DNA of 12,003 nucleotides from Actinomycetes bacterium. GTDB taxonomy: Bacteria; Actinomycetota; Coriobacteriia; Coriobacteriales; Eggerthellaceae. Below, in pieces: positions 1-7,500 of the stretch (position 1 is its first letter; each line of letters starts with the position of its first letter). The stretch covers positions 1 through 12,003 of the forward strand of contig JAEWYG010000204.1 in NCBI GenBank assembly GCA_023395755.1. The letters run 5' to 3'. The translations under genes were made by a program, and so were the position numbers. A model generated the notes under the pieces. The model was given only the letters and a program-made list of their open reading frames with translations, ran no database searches and was not told the DNA's origin.

Positions 1-44
1 GGGTTTTAGATAGCAAGAATTTTAAGAACTATAAAAGACGACCT

Positions 45-72
45 GCGAAGATAGCGAAACGCTAGACTTCGC
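45..72. repeat. Strong hairpin in the leader region
   Basis: An imperfect inverted repeat: GCGAAG (45-50) pairs with CTTCGC (67-72), and TAGCG (52-56) pairs with CGCTA (60-64). The loop is AAA, and there is a small asymmetric bulge (51 against 65-66). That makes 11 base pairs on a 3-nt loop. No T-run follows on the plus strand, so it is not a textbook intrinsic terminator for an upstream plus-strand gene. On the minus strand a short T-rich stretch follows only after several bases. It may end an upstream transcript or form a structured leader for the phosphofructokinase gene. The pairing is seen directly; the role is not known. Confidence 0.5.
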
Positions 73-111
73 GAACCATCTAGCATTACTAACCAATGGA
101 GAACACAAGGA

Positions 112-140
112 AAATACTTGGTTTCAAATACTTGGTTTCA
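112..140. repeat. Perfect 14-bp tandem duplication upstream of pfk
   Basis: The unit AAATACTTGGTTTC occurs at 112-125 and again at 126-139, followed by the first base of a third copy. The duplication lies 78 to 106 bases before the chosen phosphofructokinase start. Its end overlaps a CATAAT hexamer (139-144), which differs from the sigma-70 -10 consensus at one position, although no good -35 box is found at standard spacing. Either a recent slippage duplication or a paired protein-binding site would fit. Confidence 0.6.
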
Positions 141-202
141 TAATTACAAAAGAGGCGCAAGTTCAACGCTTCGCCTTAAGGCCCATGAATAGTTCTCAGA
201 AC

Positions 203-207
203 AGGAG
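203..207 (+). promoter_or_regulatory. Shine-Dalgarno that decides the pfk start
   Basis: AGGAG lies 10 bases before the ATG at 218. The earlier in-frame ATG at 185 has only an AAGG three bases away, too close to work well. The site therefore favours translation from 218, which also matches where proteins of this family usually begin. Confidence 0.6.
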
Positions 208-217
208 CGTCCATCCC

Positions 218-1420
218 ATGAGCAACTGTCTTGTCGCGCAATCCGGTGGCCCTACGGCCGTTATCAATGCCAGCCTCGCTGGCGTCATCCGCGCCAACCA
301 ACTGAACCCCGTATACGATCGCGTCTTCGGAGGCATCCACGGCATCGAAGGCGTGCTGGAAGGAAAGCTATACGACCTCACCGATCTTCCCGGCCATGAC
401 ATCGACCTGCTGAAGCAGACCCCGTCTTCCGCACTAGGTACCTGCCGCTACAAGTTGAAGCGCGGCAACGATGTTGATTACGAACGCCTCATTGAGGTTA
501 TGGACGTAAACGATATCGAAACTCTATTCTACATCGGCGGCAACGATTCAATGGATACCGTGGACGCACTATCGGAATGGGCGCAAGTTAGAGGGTTGAA
601 CAAGCGCTTCGTCGGTATCCCGAAGACAGTAGACAACGACCTAGTGCCCGTAGATCACTGCCCCGGGTTCCCCAGCGCAGCCAAGGTGGCCTGCTCCATT
701 ACGCACGCCACCTACTTGGATTACGCGGCCTACACCCGCCCCGAGGTATTCGTGCTGGAAACCATGGGCCGCGATGCGGGCTGGCTCGCCGCAAGCTGCT
801 GCGTGTCGGGTGATGTCGACCTCCTGGTGCTTCCCGAAGTAGATTTTAACAAGCAAGCCTTCCTCGCAGAGGTGCAGAAAAAGTTCAACGAGAAAGGTGA
901 GTGCTACATCGTCGTATCCGAGGGCGCACACTTCGCCGACGGCGCCTACCTGTCTGCTGGAGATACGTCCCATGACGGGTTCGCCCATGCCGTACTGGGC
1001 GGCGCGGCGCTGACGTTGAAGCAGATGATCGTCGATGCTGGCATCGTACCGCGCGGCGTGGTGCAGGACCTATCGCGCGCGGCACGCTCCAGCAACTTCG
1101 CCCAGAGCCTCGTGGATGTAACGGAAGCCTACGAGTTGGGCATGAGCGCTCACATGCACAGCGCGGACCCAATTTTCACCGGCCAGGTGGTGGGCATCCG
1201 CCGCGAAGACAAAGACGGGTGCTACAACGCGAAGTTCTTCACCGGACCCGCCAGCGAGTTCGCCAACTACGTGAAGCAGTTCCCCGCCGAGTGGATCCTG
1301 CCCAACTACCAGGGCATCACACCCGAAGCTGTGGCATACTTCAAACCGCTCATCGAAGGTGAGCCGAAGCTTATCTGCGAAGGTGGACTGCCCGTAACGC
1401 TGAAACCGTTCAACAAGTAA
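218..1420 (+). CDS. pfp: Pyrophosphate-dependent 6-phosphofructokinase
   Basis: Phosphorylates fructose 6-phosphate to fructose 1,6-bisphosphate in glycolysis, probably using pyrophosphate; the PPi reaction is reversible. The protein is 400 residues, cytoplasmic. Near the N terminus AQSGGPT (about residues 7-13) forms the phosphate-binding loop. GGND lies at about 107-110. PKTVDND (about 135-141) carries the lysine typical of PPi-using enzymes, where ATP enzymes usually have glycine. ETMGR (181-185) and GWLA (188-191) are the substrate-binding signature. The start at 218 is preferred over the in-frame ATG at 185 because it has a well-spaced AGGAG and matches family N termini; the longer form would add 11 residues. 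GGND, not GGDD, is unusual but I recall it in a branch of bacterial PPi enzymes. Donor specificity is inferred from these motifs. It appears to be a single-gene unit, with 123 bases before the next gene. Confidence 0.93.
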   Translation: MSNCLVAQSGGPTAVINASLAGVIRANQLNPVYDRVFGGIHGIEGVLEGKLYDLTDLPGHDIDLLKQTPSSALGTCRYKLKRGNDVDYERLIEVMDVNDIETLFYIGGNDSMDTVDALSEWAQVRGLNKRFVGIPKTVDNDLVPVDHCPGFPSAAKVACSITHATYLDYAAYTRPEVFVLETMGRDAGWLAASCCVSGDVDLLVLPEVDFNKQAFLAEVQKKFNEKGECYIVVSEGAHFADGAYLSAGDTSHDGFAHAVLGGAALTLKQMIVDAGIVPRGVVQDLSRAARSSNFAQSLVDVTEAYELGMSAHMHSADPIFTGQVVGIRREDKDGCYNAKFFTGPASEFANYVKQFPAEWILPNYQGITPEAVAYFKPLIEGEPKLICEGGLPVTLKPFNK

Positions 1421-1464
1421 GAGACAAAACGAATTCGCACTTCTACCTTAGCAGCAGTGCGATA

Positions 1465-1470
1465 CATAAT
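1465..1470 (+). promoter_or_regulatory. Candidate -10 box for the tcyP-like gene
   Basis: CATAAT matches five of six bases of the -10 consensus and sits 74 bases before the carrier start, within the 123-bp gap after pfk. At 17-bp spacing the -35 position reads TCTACC, a 3/6 match, so the promoter is only tentative. A 6-bp inverted repeat (CGCACT 1436-1441 with AGTGCG 1456-1461) lies just upstream and could be a weak end for the pfk transcript. Confidence 0.25.
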
Positions 1471-1543
1471 AATTTCGCCACAAAATATTGCGTAAGGACA
1501 AACGCACGGCCGCAAACTACCGGTAAGGGGGCTCGAAGCCACT

Positions 1544-2956
1544 ATGTCCGCAGAAATAGTTACGCCTGTTCTTTTTGCCCTCGCGATCTTTGCCTCATTA
1601 CTTTTTATTCTAAAGCTGCTGAAGAAACGCGGCATGAACTTCACGCCCCGCGTATTCATTGCCCTGGGACTGGGCATTGTATTAGGGCTCAGCATACAGT
1701 TAACCCTCGGACGAGGAAGCGACCCAGCAACTATCGTACTAGACTGGATGTCCCTTGTGGGGCAAGGCTATATTGCCCTTTTGAAAATGCTCGTTATGCC
1801 ATTGGTGTTCGTGGCTATTGTTGGCGCCTTCACGCGCACTCAAATCACCGAAAATCTTGGACGCATCAGCATCGTCGTACTGGCTGTGCTGCTGGGCACA
1901 GTCGCCCTTGCGGCGCTTACCGGTTGGGCGGCTGTCGCATTCTCGGGCCTTGCTGGCGCGGGATTCACCGATGGGAGCGTGGATGTCACAAAATTGGAAG
2001 CCCTGCAAAGCAGCCAGCAGAAAGTGACCAACCTAACACTTCCCCAAGAGATACTCTCGTTCATTCCCGTCAACATATTCGCCGACCTGACGGGCAGTCG
2101 CTCAACATCAACCATCGCCGTCGTCATCTTCTCCTCGATCGTTGGCGTCGCCTACCTCAAGCTGCGCGACAAAAACTCGGAGCAGGCTGCGTTCTTCAAG
2201 CAACTCATCGACAGCCTGTACGGCATCGTCATGCGCATCGTGTCCATGGTACTGGCGTTAACTCCTTACGGCGTGCTTGCGCTGATCGCCCATGTCATGG
2301 CAACCAGCGACTACAATGCCATCCTCGACCTAGGCAAGTTCGTGCTGGTATCTTACGGCGCGTTGGCCTTCATGTTCTTGGTACATTGCCTCATATTGCT
2401 AGGGAATCGTGTGAGCCCACTCGTCTACTTGAAAAAGACGTTTCCCGTGCTCAGTTTCGCGTTCGTGTCACGCACGAGCGCCGGAGCCTTGCCGCTGAAC
2501 ATCGAAACTCAATCGCGAGCGCTGGGTGTAGACGATGCCACAGCAAACTTTTCGGCCAGCTTCGGTATGTCCATCGGACAAAACGGTTGCGCTGGCATTT
2601 ATCCCGCTATGTTGGCAACCATCATCGCACCTACGGTGGGTATCGACGTGTTCTCGCCCATTTTCATTGCGGGTTTGGTAGCCGTAGTGGTTATCAGCTC
2701 GTTTGGCGTAGCAGGTGTAGGCGGCGGTGCAACATTCGCTTCACTCATTGTATTGGGAACCATGGGGCTTCCCATTGAAATTGTGGGACTACTCGCCTCA
2801 GTTGAGCCGCTCATTGACATGGGCCGAACAGCACTGAACGTAAGCGATTCAATGGTAGCTGGCGTAACCGCATCAAATGTCGTAGGGACACTCGATCACA
2901 CCGTGCTGACCGACCCCGATGCCCGCGTGAACAGTGAGGGGCAGGCAGGGCTGTAG
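1544..2956 (+). CDS. tcyP: L-cystine uptake carrier, TcyP-like (DAACS family)
   Basis: A sodium- or proton-coupled secondary carrier of the dicarboxylate/amino acid:cation symporter family, in the cytoplasmic membrane. The 470 residues closely resemble Bacillus TcyP from recall. The protein begins with a hydrophobic segment (about 5-24), then a basic KKRG stretch. RTSAG (310-314) corresponds to the first re-entrant hairpin. GQNGCAG (345-351) takes the place of the NMDGT cation-binding motif, and GVAGVGGGA (388-396) is the second hairpin. The last transport helix carries EPLIDMGRTALNVSDS (421-436), whose arginine and aspartates contact substrate and cation. A GQNGCAG motif and conserved arginine fit cystine transport better than C4-dicarboxylate transport. 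The ATG follows AAGGGGG (1525-1531) by 12 bases. It converges with the HAD gene 86 bases downstream. Family assignment is firm; cystine specificity is inferred. Confidence 0.88.
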   Translation: MSAEIVTPVLFALAIFASLLFILKLLKKRGMNFTPRVFIALGLGIVLGLSIQLTLGRGSDPATIVLDWMSLVGQGYIALLKMLVMPLVFVAIVGAFTRTQITENLGRISIVVLAVLLGTVALAALTGWAAVAFSGLAGAGFTDGSVDVTKLEALQSSQQKVTNLTLPQEILSFIPVNIFADLTGSRSTSTIAVVIFSSIVGVAYLKLRDKNSEQAAFFKQLIDSLYGIVMRIVSMVLALTPYGVLALIAHVMATSDYNAILDLGKFVLVSYGALAFMFLVHCLILLGNRVSPLVYLKKTFPVLSFAFVSRTSAGALPLNIETQSRALGVDDATANFSASFGMSIGQNGCAGIYPAMLATIIAPTVGIDVFSPIFIAGLVAVVVISSFGVAGVGGGATFASLIVLGTMGLPIEIVGLLASVEPLIDMGRTALNVSDSMVAGVTASNVVGTLDHTVLTDPDARVNSEGQAGL

Positions 2957-3042
2957 CGCCTCGCCACTCCCACCCCTCCCCCGCAACACGGCTGAACCCG
3001 CCGCAGAAGGCCGCTCGGCGCAACCGACGCAGTTCGTCGTTC

Positions 3043-3834
3043 CTACCCCCGTTCGGCCAGCAGCTTCTGCAACTCTTGCTGCACGCCATGTTCGGCATTG
3101 GTGGCTATAACTTTTGTTGCAATTTGCTTGATAGCAGATCGAGCGTTGCCCATGGCGCAGCTCACACCTGCCATACGTAGTATTTCGTAGTCATTCATCG
3201 AGTCGCCGAACGCCATAAGCTCGCTCGCCTGCACGCCATGAGCCTCCATAATCTGCTCAATACCTGTCGCCTTATTTACGCCCCTCTGCATAACATCAAT
3301 CCATTTGCGACCAGACGGCGCAAACACGAAATCATCACCTAATTCACGCGTCAACGCATAGGCCATATCCATAACACCTTCGTCGCAGTACACCGAAGCC
3401 TTCAGAATGTTCACCTCGGGTGTGGGAACCTCGAACACCCGCTCGGGATTCGGCAGGTTCTTGTCCATCTCACGTTCGAAACGTTCCTCGTCATCAAGAA
3501 GATAGCTGCGAGAGCGATCGAACAGTGCCAGATGCAACGTATCAAACATACCCGTCACGCGAGCGAGTCGACGCACCGCCGCATGAGAAAACACTTCGCA
3601 GTCGACAAGCCGCCCACTAACAATAACCTGAGCACCGTTTGAGGCAACGAAATCCATACACTCCACCACCGGTTCAAACAATTCATGCAAGGTGTCGTAA
3701 CGTCTCCCCGACGAAGCAACAAAAACAATGCCCGCTTCCCTTAGTCGCAGAATCAGATCGTATGATCCTTCAGGCGCACACTGATTCGCATCAAGAAATG
3801 TCCCATCCATGTCGCTCGCAATAAGTTTAATCAC
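3043..3834 (-). CDS. Cof-type HAD-IIB family phosphatase
   Basis: A cytoplasmic haloacid dehalogenase-superfamily hydrolase that probably dephosphorylates a sugar phosphate, nucleotide or cofactor. It has 263 residues, the usual size for Cof/YidA proteins. Motif I is DMDGT (8-12), with nucleophile Asp8 and acid/base Asp10. Motif II is in SSGR (41-44), motif III is probably Lys188, and motif IV is GDSMND (210-215). The C2-type cap spans roughly 83-185. The start is GTG (3832-3834), supported by AAGGAGGAG on the minus strand (3842-3850), 7 bases away. A TACAAT hexamer on the minus strand (plus 3870-3875) is a possible -10 box, and one arm of a large inverted repeat covers the region where its -35 would lie. 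The substrate cannot be told from sequence. Confidence 0.92.
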   Translation of the reverse strand: MIKLIASDMDGTFLDANQCAPEGSYDLILRLREAGIVFVASSGRRYDTLHELFEPVVECMDFVASNGAQVIVSGRLVDCEVFSHAAVRRLARVTGMFDTLHLALFDRSRSYLLDDEERFEREMDKNLPNPERVFEVPTPEVNILKASVYCDEGVMDMAYALTRELGDDFVFAPSGRKWIDVMQRGVNKATGIEQIMEAHGVQASELMAFGDSMNDYEILRMAGVSCAMGNARSAIKQIATKVIATNAEHGVQQELQKLLAERG

Positions 3835-3891
3835 GTCGTTGCTCCTCCTTCTTAGTCGTATTTATGACCATTGTAGGCGGCAAGCAAAGGT

Positions 3892-3941
3892 AGTAACCGT
3901 CCTTCGCAAAGACTTTGCGGAAATTTGAGGAAACGGTTACT
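3892..3941. repeat. Nested inverted repeats, candidate operator or RNA fold
   Basis: The outer arms AGTAACCGT (3892-3900) and ACGGTTACT (3933-3941) are perfect 9-bp complements separated by 32 bases. Inside them CGCAAAG (3905-3911) and CTTTGCG (3913-3919) form a 7-bp palindrome around a single central base. The left outer arm sits where the -35 box of a TACAAT promoter for the HAD gene would fall, so regulator binding there could block or assist polymerase. A two-part RNA hairpin is the other option. Confidence 0.55.
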
Positions 3942-3961
3942 TAAGGGGCGTAGCTTGGCAA

Positions 3962-4019
3962 TAATTACCACTCGATTAGAGCCAGGAAGACAGTGAGCGG
4001 CTCTGTTACGCGATAATTA
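3962..4019. repeat. Second dyad: stem flanked by TAATTA boxes
   Basis: AGAGCC (3978-3983) pairs with GGCTCT (3999-4004) across a 15-base loop. On either side, at 10 and 9 bases, lie identical ATAATTA boxes (3961-3967 and 4013-4019) whose core TAATTA is itself a palindrome. The whole is roughly symmetric over 58 bases. It lies about 250 bases before the XRE start and could be a regulator site, but short AT-rich boxes recur by chance. Confidence 0.35.
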
Positions 4020-4272
4020 GCAACAGCACAACGCTCATCTACGCGGCGAATAATGGCTTAGTGCACGTTCTTAACTTCTCATTAAAATACCTGTTCAAAA
4101 GCTATGTAAACCTCAGCGTGCGGAAAATTTCTCAAAATGCGCGTCCAGGTTGGTGGAATGAGCGAAGCTGCGCAAGCAAGATAGATGAGCCGCAGCGCCC
4201 TCCCCTCTTACGCCAGCGGCACAAACCCGCACTTCGAGTATGATAACAATGCAACCAGAGAAGGGACCCTCA

Positions 4273-5502
4273 ATGAGTTTCGCAGAAAACCTCGCCTACC
4301 TACGTCAGCATTACGACGTGACACAAGAAGGGCTTGCTGAACAGCTGGGCGTATCACGTCAAACCGTAAGCAAGTGGGAAGCGGGTATGAACTATCCTGA
4401 AATGGACAAACTACTGGCGCTGTGCGACCTATTTAATACCAATCTCGATGACTTCATGCGCGGCAACGTACTGGTGGTGAAGGAGAACGACACCGAAACC
4501 TATGACCGCCACATGAACCATTACGATCTTTGCACCGTAATGGGTGTCGCACTTATTTTAGTAGGAGTAGGTGCTATCGGTCTGCTTGAGGGCCTCGGGT
4601 GGCCCGACAACTTGCAAGTAGTAGCACTTTTATCATTTGTAGTAATAGGAGTAGTCATCATAGTTGTAGGTAGCTTGAATCATGCCGAGTTTAAGCGCCG
4701 CAACCCCCGCATTGAACCACGCTACGAGGCTGCGGTGCTTGAACGTTTCAGTCGTCGATTTCCCCTTCTTATGGGAGCGGGCGTTGCACTTATCTTGCTT
4801 GATGTCATTTTTCTTGTTGGGTTATCTCCCGATGACAGCGCGTTCAATGTTGTGAACGGTGTACATCTAGAAGAGATAATTGTGGCACCATTCATGCTTA
4901 TCTTAGCTATTGCAATTGGCCTTCTTATATGGGGTGGCATGCAAAAATCGAAATATGACTTATCTGAACTCACCTTTATTACACGCCATCCCGAGGCGTT
5001 AAAAAATCTACCCACAAGCGCTATTGTAAAGTCACCCGAACAGATTCGTGGCGAGCGTATTATAGGTGCAATCTGCGGTTGCATCATGCTACTTGCCGTC
5101 ATCGTCTTTCTCGTATGGGGCCTTGTACCCCTGTTCAACCAGATCGGCGGCTGGGATGGCTTAGACAAGGGCGAACTGAAGCGCGCCATAAAAGATGGAC
5201 AAGGCGGTTTCTACATCAGTTGGATCTCGTTTGTGGTTGGCGGTATTCTCTGCGGCATCGTCTGCCTCATAGGCAGCATCTTTAACAAGTCGAAAGAAGA
5301 TTGGATTGCTGAGGCCTGCCAAGAAGATGCCTGGGTGCAAATGACTGTAGAAGAAGCCGCCCGCAGCCGCGACCCCTGGACCTACGGCTCGAGCCCCGTA
5401 GCCCACCGCGATAGCCAATCAGCCGACCCCTATTCGGCGACTACAGCAGAAACACTCACACCGCGCCAAACACCCACTTCTAACCTGCACATCAAAAAGT
5501 AA
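4273..5502 (+). CDS. Membrane-anchored XRE-family transcriptional regulator
   Basis: The 409-residue protein starts with a Cro/CI-type helix-turn-helix DNA-binding domain (about 1-65) and a recognition core TQEGLAEQLGVSRQTVSKWE (17-36). It continues into a membrane region. Hydrophobic segments lie at about 86-105, 116-134, 164-184, 203-222, 262-286 and 314-336, giving six predicted membrane spans. The C-terminal tail of some 70 residues is polar and Ser/Thr/Pro-rich. Such proteins would bind DNA while held at the cytoplasmic membrane and may respond to membrane state. The start at 4273 is chosen because GAGAAGGG ends 6 bases upstream and family members begin at this point; in-frame ATGs at 4240 and 4249 lack a good ribosome site. 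Eight of about ten valines across 4558-4680 use GTA, giving a locally AT-rich stretch. The target genes are unknown. Confidence 0.87.
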   Translation: MSFAENLAYLRQHYDVTQEGLAEQLGVSRQTVSKWEAGMNYPEMDKLLALCDLFNTNLDDFMRGNVLVVKENDTETYDRHMNHYDLCTVMGVALILVGVGAIGLLEGLGWPDNLQVVALLSFVVIGVVIIVVGSLNHAEFKRRNPRIEPRYEAAVLERFSRRFPLLMGAGVALILLDVIFLVGLSPDDSAFNVVNGVHLEEIIVAPFMLILAIAIGLLIWGGMQKSKYDLSELTFITRHPEALKNLPTSAIVKSPEQIRGERIIGAICGCIMLLAVIVFLVWGLVPLFNQIGGWDGLDKGELKRAIKDGQGGFYISWISFVVGGILCGIVCLIGSIFNKSKEDWIAEACQEDAWVQMTVEEAARSRDPWTYGSSPVAHRDSQSADPYSATTAETLTPRQTPTSNLHIKK

Positions 5503-5510
5503 AACCGCCA

Positions 5511-5539
5511 TGCGAGGTTTCCTTTATGGCAGCCTCGCA
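5511..5539. terminator. Possible bidirectional terminator hairpin
   Basis: TGCGAGG (5511-5517) pairs with CCTCGCA (5533-5539), extendable by one G-T and one A-T pair. It lies in the 122-bp gap between the convergent XRE and ABC-F genes. T-rich stretches exist on both sides: TCTTTTTACTT (5551-5561) on the plus strand, and the complement of the A-rich 5494-5504 on the minus strand. Both start several bases from the stem, so this is an imperfect intrinsic terminator. A competing pairing, GCCAT (5507-5511) with ATGGC (5526-5530), is also possible. Confidence 0.35.
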
Positions 5540-5624
5540 CACATCCCAGATCTTTTTACTTAGCAAGCACCGTTCCCTCAGTCGCCCTTTCAACAGATCC
5601 CTTCAGGCAATGTTCCCGAAACCC

Positions 5625-7466
5625 TCACTCCCCCAGTTTTTCGGCAGCTTCAAGCCACTCTTCCTCAAGGGCGTCAATCTGAGTTTGCAGGTTGTTAATC
5701 TGAGATTGGAAATCGCCCAACGCCGCAAAGTCGCTCGGATCGGCCTTCCCCATCTGCGAACGCACATCATCAATCTTTCCGTTCAGCGTTTCCATCTTGC
5801 GCTCATTTGATTGCATAATTTTGCGCAGGGTGCGAATCTCACCACCAGAAAGAACAGGGGCAGTTTTTGAATCGAGGGCAGATCCAGCTTCGCTGGAGGG
5901 TGCGCCTTTCGTCACACCTTTTCGGGAAGCCGCTTTATCAGCGACACCTTCAGTCTGGCGCTTCCGCTCCTCGGTAAGCCTCAAATATTCGTCAACACCA
6001 CCAGGCAAGTGGCGTAGCTTGCCATCTAACAAGGCGTACTGATGATCGGTCACGCGCTCCATAAGATAACGATCGTGGGTAACCAGCAACAACGTACCGG
6101 GCCAGCTGTCTAACAAGTCCTCCACCATGGCCAACATATCAGTATCCAAATCGTTGCCCGGCTCATCCAGCACCAGCACGTTGGGCTCATCCAGCAAAAT
6201 TAGCATCAAAGCTAGACGACGCTTCTGTCCACCCGACAAATCACACACCGGCTCGTTCATGTCCGCATTAGTAAATCCCAGCTTTTCCAGCAACTGGCCA
6301 GGAGTCATCTCCTTACCGTCAAGCATAGTGCGACGGCTGTAGCGACCAACCACCTGACGCACGCGATCGTCGCCCAAACTTGCTAAGTCATCTAAGTGCT
6401 GCGACAACACGGCAAAACGTACGGTTTTGCCAATCTTAGCCACTCCCCCGTCCAAGGGCTGCAATCCTTGAATTACGCGCAAAAGCGTGGTCTTACCGGC
6501 ACCATTCTCCCCCACAATGCCATAACGGTCGCCCGGTCCGATAATCCAGTCCACATCATCTAAGATAGCGCGTTCGCCAAATTGCACGCAAGCGTGCTCT
6601 AGGTCTACCACCTGCTTACCTAAGCGCGCCATGGCCATACGCTTAAGTTCTTGCTCGTTGCGCAAAGGAGGCACATCAGCAATAAGTGCCTGTGCTGCGG
6701 CCACATGAAACTTGGGTTTCGTGGCACGCGCCCGTGCTCCTCGCGAAAGCCACGCCAACTCGCGACGCAGCTCGTTTTGTCTCTTCTGTTCAGCCAATGC
6801 CAGTAGGCGATCGCGCTCGACGCGCTGCATAATGTAGGCAGAGAAGCCTCCTTCAAATGGCTCCACCAAGCGATCGTGCACTTCCCACATACGCAAGCAC
6901 ACCTCATCGAGAAACCAGCGGTCGTGCGTAACTACCAAAAGCGCACCCGCTCCCGGTTTCCAGCGATTTTTCAGATGATCAGCAAGCCACGTAATAGCTC
7001 GCACGTCCAAATGGTTTGTCGGTTCGTCTAGCGCAAGCATATCCCAGTCACCAATGAGCAGCCGCGCCAAGTCAACACGACGTCGTTGCCCACCAGACAA
7101 CGTACCCACCAGCGCATCCCAGGAAATATCAGAAACAAGTCCTGCGATAACGTCACGCACTCCCGCATCGCTCGCCCATACATACTCAGGCAAGTCTCCT
7201 ACAATAGCGTGCTCAACCGTATCCTCAGAGTCAAGTGCGTCCGTCTGCCCCAGCACCCCCACCCGCACGGTACCATTTTTAAGCACACGCCCATCATCGG
7301 GGTCAAGAGCTCCCGCTAGCAGGTTTAGTAAGGTCGATTTTCCGTCACCATTGCGCCCTACGATACCAATGCGATCTCCCTCTTCTACCCCGAGCGACAC
7401 GCTATCAAATACCGTTTTCGTAGGGAAATCTACCCGTACTTTTTCGCAACCGATCATAAACGCCAT
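5625..7466 (-). CDS. uup: ABC-F family ATPase, Uup-like
   Basis: A soluble twin-ATPase protein that acts on ribosomes, not a transporter: there are no membrane spans and two nucleotide-binding domains lie in one chain. Domain 1 has Walker A GRNGDGKST (37-45), signature LSGGQ (123-127), Walker B LALDEPT (144-150, catalytic Glu148) and His181. The linker is basic, including RGARARATKPK (242-252), as expected for the P-site tRNA interaction motif. Domain 2 has Walker A GENGAGKTT (319-327), LSGGQ (410-414), DEPGND (434-439, Glu435) and His464. A low-complexity Ala/Lys/Ser-rich linker (about 504-537) leads to a charged coiled coil (about 540-613), the C-terminal arm typical of Uup. The length of 613 fits the family. 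Glycine at 437 replaces the usual threonine. ATG at 7464-7466 follows GGAAGG on the minus strand by 9 bases. The exact role (translation rescue, assembly or resistance) is not decided by sequence. Confidence 0.92.
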   Translation of the reverse strand: MAFMIGCEKVRVDFPTKTVFDSVSLGVEEGDRIGIVGRNGDGKSTLLNLLAGALDPDDGRVLKNGTVRVGVLGQTDALDSEDTVEHAIVGDLPEYVWASDAGVRDVIAGLVSDISWDALVGTLSGGQRRRVDLARLLIGDWDMLALDEPTNHLDVRAITWLADHLKNRWKPGAGALLVVTHDRWFLDEVCLRMWEVHDRLVEPFEGGFSAYIMQRVERDRLLALAEQKRQNELRRELAWLSRGARARATKPKFHVAAAQALIADVPPLRNEQELKRMAMARLGKQVVDLEHACVQFGERAILDDVDWIIGPGDRYGIVGENGAGKTTLLRVIQGLQPLDGGVAKIGKTVRFAVLSQHLDDLASLGDDRVRQVVGRYSRRTMLDGKEMTPGQLLEKLGFTNADMNEPVCDLSGGQKRRLALMLILLDEPNVLVLDEPGNDLDTDMLAMVEDLLDSWPGTLLLVTHDRYLMERVTDHQYALLDGKLRHLPGGVDEYLRLTEERKRQTEGVADKAASRKGVTKGAPSSEAGSALDSKTAPVLSGGEIRTLRKIMQSNERKMETLNGKIDDVRSQMGKADPSDFAALGDFQSQINNLQTQIDALEEEWLEAAEKLGE

Positions 7467-7500
7467 GTGATTTCGCCTTCCGCTTCTTCAGTCGAAAACC

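Larger units (their letters stand above)
3835..4272. other. 438-bp divergent control region between HAD and XRE genes
   Basis: No convincing protein gene is seen here. The region holds the Shine-Dalgarno and a possible -10 of the HAD gene at its left end, and a nested inverted repeat at 3892-3941. A second dyad lies at 3962-4019. Several -10-like hexamers face right, notably GATAAT (4012-4017) and TAAAAT (4083-4088), neither with a good -35 partner. TTGGCA (3955-3960) is a 5/6 match to a -35 box but lacks a -10 at the right distance. The last 150 bases before the XRE start carry an open frame (4061-4243, GTG start) without a recognisable ribosome site or family, which I do not call a gene. 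The spacing suggests the XRE gene has a long leader or is controlled from these dyads. Confidence 0.5.

Noticed and set aside
1..65. Open frame from the left edge ending in TAG at 63-65
   Set aside because: Only about 20 basic codons are visible and the region contains the hairpin. It could be the tail of an upstream gene but there is no evidence.
1924..2778. 284-codon open frame overlapping the tcyP-like gene in another frame
   Set aside because: The translation is rich in Arg, His and Cys with no domain, and the tcyP frame has clear family motifs throughout.
3025..3039. CGACG/CGTCG hairpin between tcyP and HAD as a terminator
   Set aside because: Only five base pairs and followed by C-rich, not T-rich, sequence on the plus strand.
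2811..3098. Minus-strand open frame across the tcyP and HAD ends
   Set aside because: It overlaps both real genes, has no ribosome site and no recognisable protein pattern.
4061..4243. 60-codon open frame with GTG start before the XRE gene
   Set aside because: It has no ribosome site, no recognisable family and a composition like non-coding DNA. Its stop touches an in-frame ATG of the XRE gene, but that ATG is not the favoured start.
5625..7466. ABC-F gene as a dedicated antibiotic-resistance determinant
   Set aside because: The coiled-coil C-terminal arm and overall build fit housekeeping Uup. No attenuation leader or mobile element is seen next to it.
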